In this document: in pieces, positions 8,326 through 15,718 of the stretch
Numbering within the stretch: position 1 is the stretch's first letter
Layout of the letters: every line of letters begins with the position of its first letter
Source: Nitrospira sp.
GTDB lineage: Bacteria > Nitrospirota > Nitrospiria > Nitrospirales > Nitrospiraceae
NCBI GenBank assembly: GCA_029879905.1
Contig: JAOUPN010000009.1
Location: 1-32,912, forward strand
Length of the DNA: 32,912 bases
Reading direction: 5' to 3'
Notes under the pieces: model-generated
The model's input: only the letters and a program-made list of their open reading frames with translations
Told to the model about the DNA's origin: nothing
Database searches by the model: none
Program-made: the position numbers and the translations under genes

Positions 8326-10542
8326 ATGGGATCGCGGGTTCTCCGCGTTTTTGAGCCAGAAAAATTCATGAACCTCATTAGAGATTTGTTTAGCCGCCTT
8401 TCCGATAGTTTCCTTTCAACCGGCCCAGGTGAATTGAGTCCTGCTGTTGACCATCCACAGGCCTCACCGATTCGACTTGTTTCGGACAAACTCACCGGCT
8501 TGCCCGCGCTTGACCCCGTGTCTCGGCGGACGACCGCTCATGCGGTCACGAACCCGGATGCGGTCGATGATGCGATCAGGAGGAGTCAATCCTGGTTTTT
8601 GGGGCAGCAGCATGACGAAGGGTATTGGGTCGCTGAGTTGGAGGCGGACACGACGCTGACGTCAGAATACGTGATGCTTCGCCGATTCCTCGACCGTGTG
8701 GATCCGGAACGAGAAGAAAAAGCCATTCGGTATTTGAAGGTCATGCAGCTGCCGGACGGTGGGTGGCCGATCTATTACGGCGGACCTACTGAAATCAGCG
8801 CATCCGTCAAAGCCTACTTTGCGCTCAAGTTGAGCGGTGTGTCCGCTGATGAACCGTTCATGATTCGGGCAAAGGAACGGATTCTGGCGATGGGCGGGGT
8901 CGTTCAAGCCAATGTATTCACCAAAATCGCGTTGGCGCTGTTCGATCAGTATGATTGGGAAGGCGTGCCGCATATGCCTGTCGAGATCATGCTGTTGCCG
9001 AAAAAGTTCTATTTCAGTATCTATGCCATTTCCTATTGGTCACGCGCTGTCCTGATTCCCCTGCTCATTGTATTTGCGCATCGGCCGGTGTGCCGGATCT
9101 CCCGCGAACAGGGCGTCGACGAGCTCTATCATATTCCGCGGAAAGACATCCGTTACTGGAACTATCCGCCGTTTAACAAAGATCAGGATTGGTTTACCCC
9201 GCACAACCTGTTCGTCGTCCTTGATGCCGTCTTGAAGGTATATGACCATATGCCTATGCGGAGATTGCGGGAGAAGGCCTTGCATAAGGCGACGGTCTGG
9301 ATGTTGGAGCATATCAAAGGGACAGGCGGGCTCGGCGCGATCTATCCGGCCATGGCCAACTCCATCATGGCTCTACAGTGCCTGGGGTATGATGCGGATG
9401 ACCCCTTGGTTGTGAAGGCGTTGCACGAAATCGAAGAGTTGGAAGTCTATGACTTTGCTCAGGTCGACGGCCAGCGTCTCCAGACGCTTCATCTGCAACC
9501 GTGCTTTTCTCCGGTATGGGATACGGCGCTTCTGGTGAATGCGCTGATTGAATCGGGAATGCCTCAGGACCATCCTGCGTTGCAACAGGCCGGAAACTAC
9601 CTCATCTCTCGTCAGGCCAAGAGAGTGGGAGACTGGATCGTTTCGGCCCCCACGGCGAAACCAGGCGGGTGGTATTTCCAATTTGAGAATGAGCTCTATC
9701 CCGATGTCGACGATTCTGCCGTCGTCCTGATGGCGCTTGCGAAACTGAAGATGCCGAATGCGGCGGAACATCAGGAGTCGGTTCGTCGTGGTAAGGATTG
9801 GGTCGTGGCCATGCAGGGGTCGGATGGCGGTTGGGGCGCATATGATAAGGATAATAATCGAGTCGTCTTCAACTATATTCCATTTGCCGACCATCGCGCA
9901 TTGCTGGATCCTAGTACGTCCGATTTAGCGGGCCGATGCCTGGAAATGTTGGGAATGTTGGGCTATGACCAATCACATCCTGCCGTCGCGCCTGCCTTAG
10001 CCTTTTTGAAGAAAGAGCAGGAGTCGGACGGAAGCTGGTATGGTCGGTGGGGAATAAATTATATCTATGGAACATGGTCCGTCCTTGCCGGCTTGCGTTC
10101 CATCGGAGAGGACCCCTCGTCTCCGTACATCCGTCGGGCGGTTTCCTGGTTGGAGTCGAAACAGAACCAGGATGGCGGTTGGGGTGAGTCGTGCTTGTCA
10201 TATGCCGAGGCCGAGTATAGTGGAAAAGGGGAGAGCACCCCGTCACAAACCGCCTGGGCGTTGATGGGATTGATGTCTGCCGGCATGGCGGACTCGTTCA
10301 GTGTTGCGCGGGGTATACAGTTTCTTCTGCGTCATCAAATGAAAGACGGTGCATGGGAAGAGGTGTGTCACACCGGCACAGGGTTCCCACGCGTGTTCTA
10401 CCTTCGGTACCACTGGTACTGCCAGTATTTCCCCTTGTGGGCGCTTGCGATGTATCGCAACCTCCGGTCGCGCGGGAAAATGCGGGCGGACGAGTTGCGC
10501 GACCAAATCCAAACGGCAGGGTCTTACCGGGCTGAGCCTTGA
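8326..10542 (+). CDS. shc: Squalene-hopene cyclase
   Basis: Cyclises squalene to hopene/hopanol, the committed step of hopanoid synthesis, at the inner membrane. The catalytic acid motif DVDD is at residues 460-463 in YPDVDDSAV. QW repeats run through both barrels, including QLPDGGW, QGSDGGWG, QESDGSWYG and QNQDGGWGE. The IYGTW segment near the C-terminal repeats is also typical. At 738 residues it is about 60-100 longer than well-studied cyclases; the extra length is mostly a poorly conserved N-terminus of about 70 residues. Start choice is uncertain: ATG 8326 is the first after stops at 8281-8286, and ATG 8368 is an alternative. Neither has a strong ribosome binding site. The stop overlaps the hpnG start, and hpnH lies 12 kb downstream. 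Confidence 0.96.
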   Translation: MGSRVLRVFEPEKFMNLIRDLFSRLSDSFLSTGPGELSPAVDHPQASPIRLVSDKLTGLPALDPVSRRTTAHAVTNPDAVDDAIRRSQSWFLGQQHDEGYWVAELEADTTLTSEYVMLRRFLDRVDPEREEKAIRYLKVMQLPDGGWPIYYGGPTEISASVKAYFALKLSGVSADEPFMIRAKERILAMGGVVQANVFTKIALALFDQYDWEGVPHMPVEIMLLPKKFYFSIYAISYWSRAVLIPLLIVFAHRPVCRISREQGVDELYHIPRKDIRYWNYPPFNKDQDWFTPHNLFVVLDAVLKVYDHMPMRRLREKALHKATVWMLEHIKGTGGLGAIYPAMANSIMALQCLGYDADDPLVVKALHEIEELEVYDFAQVDGQRLQTLHLQPCFSPVWDTALLVNALIESGMPQDHPALQQAGNYLISRQAKRVGDWIVSAPTAKPGGWYFQFENELYPDVDDSAVVLMALAKLKMPNAAEHQESVRRGKDWVVAMQGSDGGWGAYDKDNNRVVFNYIPFADHRALLDPSTSDLAGRCLEMLGMLGYDQSHPAVAPALAFLKKEQESDGSWYGRWGINYIYGTWSVLAGLRSIGEDPSSPYIRRAVSWLESKQNQDGGWGESCLSYAEAEYSGKGESTPSQTAWALMGLMSAGMADSFSVARGIQFLLRHQMKDGAWEEVCHTGTGFPRVFYLRYHWYCQYFPLWALAMYRNLRSRGKMRADELRDQIQTAGSYRAEP

Positions 10543-11342
10543 CCGCCGAAGTTTCCGCCTCTTCAACAGCGTCACGCATTCTTTCGGCCACGATGCCGGA
10601 ACGACGGATTGCCATTTTCGCTGCGACCATTTGGGAAGTACGTGCCGTCCAAGCGGCGTTCAAGATGGAGAGTGCGTCACGGTGCATCGACGGGATACCG
10701 GTACGAGTGTATGCCGCAGATAGCCGGGAGTATTGGTTGGTTCAAACGGGAGTAGGGCCGGAAAAGGCACGCCGGGCTGCCTGCCGAGTGTTTGCGCATC
10801 AACCGTTCAGCCTTGCCGTCTCGACCGGTTTCGCCTGTGCGCTTGTGGCAACCGAGATCGGGGCGATGCTGGTCGGGTGCGAGGTAGTGGCATGGGGAGA
10901 GCAGAGCGCGGAGGCATCGTCGGTAATCGATGTGCCGGGAGAAGAGCGGGAGAACGTACTTGGGTTGGTAGAGGGAGTCGATCAGCCTGTCCATGTCGGG
11001 CGATTCGTGTCCACGAGCCGTATTGTCGCTACTGCCGCTGAAAAACTCCGTTTTGCACGCGATGCTGCGGCCATTGGATTGGATATGGAGAGCGCGGCGT
11101 TGGCGGGTGAAGCGCACCGTGCTCGTGTGCCGTTTGTGATCGTGCGGACCGTGTCGGACCTGTTGCATGAAGATCTTCCGCTTGACTTCAACCTCTTTCT
11201 CAGGCCCACTGGGTGGATCAAGGGGCTGGTTGCCGTCATCGGAAATCCGTCGAGTCTGGCGGGGCTGTTTCGGCTTCGTCGTCAGAGCGTGGCGGCAGCC
11301 CATAATCTGACGATCTTCTTTCGACGGTTTGCGCAGGGATAG
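10539..11342 (+). CDS. hpnG: Hopanoid-associated nucleoside phosphorylase-family protein HpnG
   Basis: A purine nucleoside phosphorylase-superfamily enzyme which, by family knowledge, removes adenine from adenosylhopane to give a ribosylhopane intermediate of extended hopanoids. Visible family features are the core strand ERRIAIFAAT, the STGFACAL loop near residues 95-102, LDMESAALAGEA (Met-Glu ribose-contact motif at about 183-184) and VRTVSD, whose Asp207 fits the catalytic/base-binding acid. No signal peptide is seen. TTG 10539 overlaps the shc stop in a TTGA arrangement, suggesting translational coupling. ATG 10593 is in frame and starts right at the conserved domain, so it is the main alternative. 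The position directly after shc strongly supports the hopanoid role over general MTA/SAH nucleosidase activity. Confidence 0.85.
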   Translation: MTAEVSASSTASRILSATMPERRIAIFAATIWEVRAVQAAFKMESASRCIDGIPVRVYAADSREYWLVQTGVGPEKARRAACRVFAHQPFSLAVSTGFACALVATEIGAMLVGCEVVAWGEQSAEASSVIDVPGEERENVLGLVEGVDQPVHVGRFVSTSRIVATAAEKLRFARDAAAIGLDMESAALAGEAHRARVPFVIVRTVSDLLHEDLPLDFNLFLRPTGWIKGLVAVIGNPSSLAGLFRLRRQSVAAAHNLTIFFRRFAQG

Positions 11343-11380
11343 GGATCGGCGATAGAAACTCCAAATCGGACCCAACACTT

Positions 11381-12151
11381 ATGACAACCATACTTGAGCG
11401 AATCGGCCATTGGGTGCTCACCGCCGTCGGGGAAATGGGCAGAATGCTGATCTTTGTCCTTTCGTCATTCGGCTGGTTGTTCCGTCCTCCGTTACGGGCG
11501 GCTCAAATTGTGAAGCAAATGCACTTCATCGGGTATAAGTCGACATTCGTTGTAGTGTTGACGGCAGCCTTCACAGGCATGGTCTTAGCTCTTCAGGGGT
11601 ACTATACGCTTCGGAAATTCGGCTCGGAAGGGCTGTTGGGCTCTGCGGTGGCGCTCAGCATGATTCGCGAGCTGGGCCCGGTGTTGGCTGCGCTTATGGT
11701 GACGGCAAGAGCCGGGTCGGCGATGACGGCGGAAATCGGTATCATGCGCATCACGGAACAAATCGATGCGCTCGATACGATGGCGATCAATCCGCTTCAG
11801 TATCTGATCGCGCCCAAACTCGTTGCCGGTTTGATCGGAGTTCCGCTGTTGGTGGCGATCTTTGACGTCGTGGGTATTTATGGCGGGCATTTGGTAGGGG
11901 TGGAACTGTTGGGTGTGAACGCCGGGTCGTATTGGAACTCCATCGAATCGGCGGTGGAATGGAAAGATATCTACGGAGGCATTCTCAAGTCCATCAGTTT
12001 CGGCTTGATCGTGAGCTGGGTCTGCACCTACAAGGGGTTCTATACCAAGATGAGTGCGGAAGGATTGGGAAGAGCCACCACAGAAGCCGTCGTGTTGTCG
12101 TCGGTTCTGATTCTCGTATGGGATTACTTCCTGACGTCGATCCTCCTCTAG
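11381..12151 (+). CDS. mlaE: MlaE-type ABC transporter permease
   Basis: Inner-membrane permease of the MCE/Mla lipid transport system that moves phospholipids (or other lipids) between inner and outer membranes. The 256-residue protein has the N-terminal interfacial helix and about five hydrophobic segments. Family motifs are MIRELGPVLAALM (ELGP at 97-100), RAGSAMTAEIG (110-120), which contacts the ATPase, and EQIDALDTMAINP (126-138). It begins 38 bases after hpnG and is followed, after a 117-base repeat-bearing gap, by mlaF. The start at ATG 11381 has only a weak upstream purine signal. The closeness to hpnG suggests co-transcription with the hopanoid genes, which raises the possibility that hopanoids are cargo. 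That is inference, since classical Mla cargo is phospholipid. Confidence 0.93.
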   Translation: MTTILERIGHWVLTAVGEMGRMLIFVLSSFGWLFRPPLRAAQIVKQMHFIGYKSTFVVVLTAAFTGMVLALQGYYTLRKFGSEGLLGSAVALSMIRELGPVLAALMVTARAGSAMTAEIGIMRITEQIDALDTMAINPLQYLIAPKLVAGLIGVPLLVAIFDVVGIYGGHLVGVELLGVNAGSYWNSIESAVEWKDIYGGILKSISFGLIVSWVCTYKGFYTKMSAEGLGRATTEAVVLSSVLILVWDYFLTSILL

Positions 12152-12154
12152 GAA

Positions 12155-12259
12155 GTGAGGGGTAAAGAGTGAAGAGTGAGGTGGTGATGCGAAGAGAGCA
12201 AAGCGGTAGGGCTTCGCAGTGGCAATATTACCCCTTACTCCGTACTCCGTACTCCTCAC
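12155..12259. repeat. Palindromic repeat (MITE/REP-like) between mlaE and mlaF
   Basis: The mlaE-mlaF gap is a nested inverted repeat. The arms are GTGAGG (12155-12160)/CCTCAC (12254-12259), GGGGTAA (12159-12165)/TTACCCC (12228-12234) and TGCGAAG (12188-12194)/CTTCGCA (12212-12218). The left arm carries a tandem AGAGTGA heptamer and the right arm a tandem GTACTCC heptamer. Such palindromes with degenerate GAG/CTC heptamer arms look like dispersed non-coding repeats. Sitting inside an operon, it would fold in the mRNA and could tune mlaF expression or mRNA stability. Confidence 0.6.
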
Positions 12260-12268
12260 CGGCTAAAC

Positions 12269-13027
12269 ATGATTAAACTTGTCGGCGTGAAAAAGACTTT
12301 GGGAGGACAGCCGGTGCTGCAAGGGGTTGATCTTGCTGTCCCTCCGGGAAAGTTGACCACGATCATTGGGCGTAGCGGAGAAGGCAAGAGCGTGCTCTTG
12401 AAGCACATGATCGGCCTGATGCAGCCTGATGAGGGGGAAGTATGGGTGGACGGTACGGAAATCTCACGTCTTCGAGGCCATGCCCTCAACGAGGTCCGCA
12501 AGAAGTTCGCGATGCTGTTTCAGGGGGCGGCTCTGTTTGATTCGCTCACAGTCTTTGAAAACGTGGCGTTCCCGTTGCGTGAAAAATTGAGGATGAGGGG
12601 CGCCGAGGTAACGACGCGGGTCCAGGAGAAGTTAGAGCAGGTTGGTTTGGCCGGCATGGGCCATAAATTCCCTGCCGAACTCAGCGGCGGTATGCGCAAG
12701 CGGGCAGGATTGGCGAGGGCGCTGGTCATGCAGCCTGAAATTATTTTGTTCGATGAGCCGACGACCGGCCTTGACCCGCTCATGGCAAAATCGATTCATG
12801 ACCTCATCACCGGGATGCAGAAGAAGTTTGGGTTTACGGCCATTATGGTCAGTCATGAGATTCCTGAAATCTTTGGGATTTCCGATTATGTGGCCATGCT
12901 CAAAGGCGGGAAAATTGCCGCGATGGCTGAGCCTGTGGAGTTTCAGCGAACCGCCGACCCTGAAATACATGAGTTTATTTCAGTGGGAGGGACGATTCCG
13001 TCGGCGACGGATCCTTCTGTCAGATAG
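12269..13027 (+). CDS. mlaF: MlaF-type ABC transporter ATP-binding protein
   Basis: Cytoplasmic ATPase of the MCE transporter, 252 residues. Walker A is GRSGEGKS at 34-41. The Q-loop lies in AMLFQGAALFD, where the QGAALFDSLTV wording is typical of MlaF rather than other ABC ATPases. The signature is LSGGMRKR at 138-145, Walker B is ILFDEP at 159-164 and the H-loop is His196 in VSHEIPE. The C-terminal extension after about residue 215 fits the MlaF tail that docks to its partner subunit. It pairs with the MlaE permease upstream and MlaD 12 bases downstream. No MlaB STAS-domain gene is seen in the cluster. No strong ribosome binding site precedes ATG 12269, which lies just beyond the palindromic repeat. 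Confidence 0.94.
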   Translation: MIKLVGVKKTLGGQPVLQGVDLAVPPGKLTTIIGRSGEGKSVLLKHMIGLMQPDEGEVWVDGTEISRLRGHALNEVRKKFAMLFQGAALFDSLTVFENVAFPLREKLRMRGAEVTTRVQEKLEQVGLAGMGHKFPAELSGGMRKRAGLARALVMQPEIILFDEPTTGLDPLMAKSIHDLITGMQKKFGFTAIMVSHEIPEIFGISDYVAMLKGGKIAAMAEPVEFQRTADPEIHEFISVGGTIPSATDPSVR

Positions 13028-13039
13028 GGGAGTGTCATC

Positions 13040-13483
13040 ATGGAAAAAGGCAGGATGGAATTAGTTGTTGGGGTGTTTGTGTTGGTCGGGGTCGTTTGTT
13101 TGGGGTATCTCTCGATCAAGCTTGGAAAGTTGGAAGTGATCGGAGGCGACCGCTACGAAGTAGAGGCTCCTTTTAATTCAGCATCGGGGTTGAAGCCCGG
13201 TGCGACTGTGGAAATTGCCGGTGTGGAAGTAGGACGGGTGAAGTCGATTGTGCTAAAAGATGACCAAGCGATCGTCAGTTTGGCGGTTCAGAACGGCGTG
13301 CAGCTCTATACCGACACCTTTGCGTCGATCAAGACTCGGGGGATCATCGGTGAGAAGTTTCTCGCATTATCTCCCGGCGGCGGCGGTGAACCGTTGCAAG
13401 CAGGCGGTATAATCCGCGATACTGAGTCCGGACTGGACCTTGAGGAATTGGTCAGCCAATATGTGCATGGCAAGGTCAAGTAG
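13040..13483 (+). CDS. mlaD: MlaD-type MCE-domain protein
   Basis: Periplasmic lipid-binding subunit anchored in the inner membrane. The 147-residue protein has one N-terminal transmembrane helix (about 7-25, ending at LGYLSIKLG) and a single MCE domain at about 39-115. The domain contains FNSASGLKPGATVEIAGV, GRVKSI, and the IKTRGIIGEKFLALSPG segment that is characteristic of the family's central pore loop region. It is shorter than E. coli MlaD (about 180) because the C-terminal helix after the domain is reduced. The start at ATG 13040 follows GGGGAGTG. It sits 12 bases after mlaF and 52 before mlaC, in the canonical E-F-D-C order. Confidence 0.93.
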   Translation: MEKGRMELVVGVFVLVGVVCLGYLSIKLGKLEVIGGDRYEVEAPFNSASGLKPGATVEIAGVEVGRVKSIVLKDDQAIVSLAVQNGVQLYTDTFASIKTRGIIGEKFLALSPGGGGEPLQAGGIIRDTESGLDLEELVSQYVHGKVK

Positions 13484-13535
13484 CGGGTCTCGCTGATAGG
13501 GCGTCAAGCGTGAGCATCGTGAGGGGAATGAGGAT

Positions 13536-14198
13536 ATGGCGTCGATTGTGAAGAATCACAACGTGGTGGTCCGTGCCCCGATCTGTCGGCCTGTGGTGTT
13601 TTGGGCTCAATGTGCGGTTTTGATCGGTCTATGGCTGGTTGTGGCGGCAACTCCAGGGTATGCCGGTGCGCCGACGGACTCGATGAAAACGACGATCAAC
13701 GAGGTGCTACGGATTGTCGGTGAGGATGCGCTGAAAAGGCCGGAAAAGGCCGAAGAACGCCGACAGCTGCTTGAGCAGGTCGTCGAAGCTCGATTTGACT
13801 ACCAAGAAATGTCGCGTCGTGCCCTCGGCGCGCCATGGAAAACGCTGTCGGACGAACAGAAACAGGAGTTTGTCACCCTGTTTCGCACCTTGTTGACGAA
13901 TTCGTATGCCGACAAAATCGAGACCTATTCCGGCGAGGGTGTGCAGTATTTGAACGAACGAACGGAAAAGGGGTATGCGGAAGTCAGGACGAAGGTGTTG
14001 TCCGGAAAGGCGGAAATTCCGCTCGACTATCGATTGATCAATAAGGCGAATGATTGGCGTGTGTATGACGTGGTGGTAGACGGCGTCAGTTTGGTCAATA
14101 ACTATCGCGGGCAATTTACAAAAATTATCAGGTCTTCGTCGTATGTGGATCTTGTCGAGCAGCTCCGCAAAAAGTCCGAGAAAATCAAAGCTCCATAA
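13536..14198 (+). CDS. mlaC: MlaC-type periplasmic lipid carrier
   Basis: Soluble periplasmic shuttle of the Mla pathway, 220 residues. There is an N-terminal region of basic residues followed by a hydrophobic stretch (about 23-42, WAQCAVLIGLWLVVAAT) and a likely signal peptidase site near GYAGAP. The mature part has the MlaC pattern: the DYQEMSRRALGAPWKTL segment, the FVTLFRTLLTNSYADKI helix, a KGYAEVRTKV strand, the DYRLINKANDWRVYDVVVDGVSLVNNYRGQF core, and a helical C-terminus. It would pass lipid between MlaD and an outer-membrane partner. The following barrel gene is right next to it, while an MlaA gene is not seen. The start at ATG 13536 has a GAGG-type signal a few bases upstream. Confidence 0.9.
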   Translation: MASIVKNHNVVVRAPICRPVVFWAQCAVLIGLWLVVAATPGYAGAPTDSMKTTINEVLRIVGEDALKRPEKAEERRQLLEQVVEARFDYQEMSRRALGAPWKTLSDEQKQEFVTLFRTLLTNSYADKIETYSGEGVQYLNERTEKGYAEVRTKVLSGKAEIPLDYRLINKANDWRVYDVVVDGVSLVNNYRGQFTKIIRSSSYVDLVEQLRKKSEKIKAP

Positions 14199-14241
14199 CG
14201 CAATTCCCTCACGTCGCCGACTAGAAGGTTCGAGATCGTTC

Positions 14242-15450
14242 GTGCATCGCGTTGTCGTCATAGTGGTGTGTCTGCTGCTGGGGACGACCGGGCTTCTTCC
14301 TCAGGATTCCGCGCAGGCGGATGTCGAGTATTTCCCCATTCCCGCCATCAGTTCCAGCAAGAACGACGGCAACGATTTCGGTCTGATTCTGCCGGCCCTG
14401 ATTACCGGGGAGGACGGAGAGCTGAAACATTTGGTCGCGCCGATGGTGATCTACAATAGCATCGTCGGCACACGCGGCACCCTGAATTTGTTCCACTATG
14501 AGCCGGGCGGGAAGCAGCTCAGAGGCATCGCCTCTTGGTCCGAGAAGATCGAACGGCGGTTTCTGCTCAGCTATGTGGATCCCGGGTTCAGTAACGGCCG
14601 CTACAGCATCGGGGTCAGCGCATCGCATTTCAAGAACGCGACGGTCCGGTTTTTTGGCATCGGTCCGGAGACCCCGCTCGGCCATGAGAGTAATTACACG
14701 GCGTCGGAGACTCGAGCCAATTGGAAGTTCGGCGTCTATGCCAATGAAGTGACCCAGATCGCCGTGAGCCAGCGATTTCGGCATATGGAAGCAATCAGTC
14801 GTGGAGCCACGGAGTTGCCGTTTACCAGGGAACTGTTCCACAACAGCAAGGCGTTGGTCCCGGGAATAGACGGTGCAACCATCCTTGGTGAGCGGATCTC
14901 GTTTCACTATGACACCAGGAACAGTCTCGTCACGCCGACCGACGGGACCGCCGTGACGGCCTACGCGGAAATGAACCATAACTTCAAGCCAGGTGCCCAG
15001 CCCCTCTATTCTCGTTACGGCATCGAGGTCAAGAAGATGTTTGCAAGCGAATCCAAACGCGCCATCTTGGTGATTCGTGCGGATTTGCAGGCGACGATCG
15101 GAACGGATGTGCCGTTTTATGAGCAAAGCTCTTTGGGAGGGCAGAATAATCTGCGCGGATACGGTGTGGACCGGTTCATCGATAAACAGCTGATCGCCTT
15201 CAGCGTCGAGGAGCGTATCCATTTGCTGAGGACTCGATTGGCCGGAGTGATGGCGGACTTCGAGATCGCTCCGTTTGTCGATACCGGGCAGGTGTTCAAC
15301 TCATTTAAAGATGTCAGTTTTAAGGAGTATCGTGTTACGCCGGGTATCGGTTTCCGCGGGATTATCCGGCCCAATGTGGTCGGGCGAATCGATTATGGTT
15401 TCAGTAAGGAAGGGGGAGCGATATTTGCCGGACTTGATTTCCCCTATTAA
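14242..15450 (+). CDS. Omp85-superfamily outer-membrane beta-barrel protein without POTRA domains
   Basis: From GTG 14242 this is a 402-residue exported barrel. The signal peptide HRVVVIVVCLLLGTTGLL ends near DSAQA, and the mature protein is made of alternating beta strands. The Omp85 hallmark L6 motif is visible as NNLRGYG (Arg305-Gly306-Tyr307), the fold ends in a terminal strand GAIFAGLDFPY with a C-terminal aromatic residue, and it fits the surface antigen D15/BamA C-terminal domain. No POTRA repeats precede the barrel, unlike BamA or TamA. The frame stays open to ATG 14143, which would overlap mlaC by 56 bases; GTG 14242 is preferred because it places the signal peptide at the N-terminus. 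Position after mlaC suggests the outer-membrane exit or entry of the Mla route. This role is inferred. Confidence 0.8.
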   Translation: MHRVVVIVVCLLLGTTGLLPQDSAQADVEYFPIPAISSSKNDGNDFGLILPALITGEDGELKHLVAPMVIYNSIVGTRGTLNLFHYEPGGKQLRGIASWSEKIERRFLLSYVDPGFSNGRYSIGVSASHFKNATVRFFGIGPETPLGHESNYTASETRANWKFGVYANEVTQIAVSQRFRHMEAISRGATELPFTRELFHNSKALVPGIDGATILGERISFHYDTRNSLVTPTDGTAVTAYAEMNHNFKPGAQPLYSRYGIEVKKMFASESKRAILVIRADLQATIGTDVPFYEQSSLGGQNNLRGYGVDRFIDKQLIAFSVEERIHLLRTRLAGVMADFEIAPFVDTGQVFNSFKDVSFKEYRVTPGIGFRGIIRPNVVGRIDYGFSKEGGAIFAGLDFPY

Positions 15451-15718
15451 CCGGCATCTCTTCGTCATCAGTTATCGGACTGGTGGGTCGTCTGAATGAA
15501 GGTGGTATGCGGGCAACCCCTTGCCGATTACGAACCATATCGAACCGAAGCAGTTCCCTGTCTATCCTCCTAAGTGGGGCTAAATGCTTGACACGATCAG
15601 AGCGTTGTGTGAGACTCACCTCGATTACTCAATTCAATACGTGACTGCTCGATCGTTGCCTCTCAAAGGTCAAGTTTTTACACACAGTTGAGTGGGTAGA
15701 TATAAAGGAGAGCATGCT

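Noticed and set aside
15588-15616. Perfect TTGACA -35 box upstream of dxs
   Set aside because: No acceptable -10 sequence 16-18 bases downstream (GAGACT region), so I do not call a promoter.
15677-15706. TTTACA and TATAAA with 18-base spacing just before dxs
   Set aside because: The hexamers are good, but the -10 box overlaps the dxs ribosome binding site (15704-15710). The transcript would start within a few bases of the ATG and lack that site.
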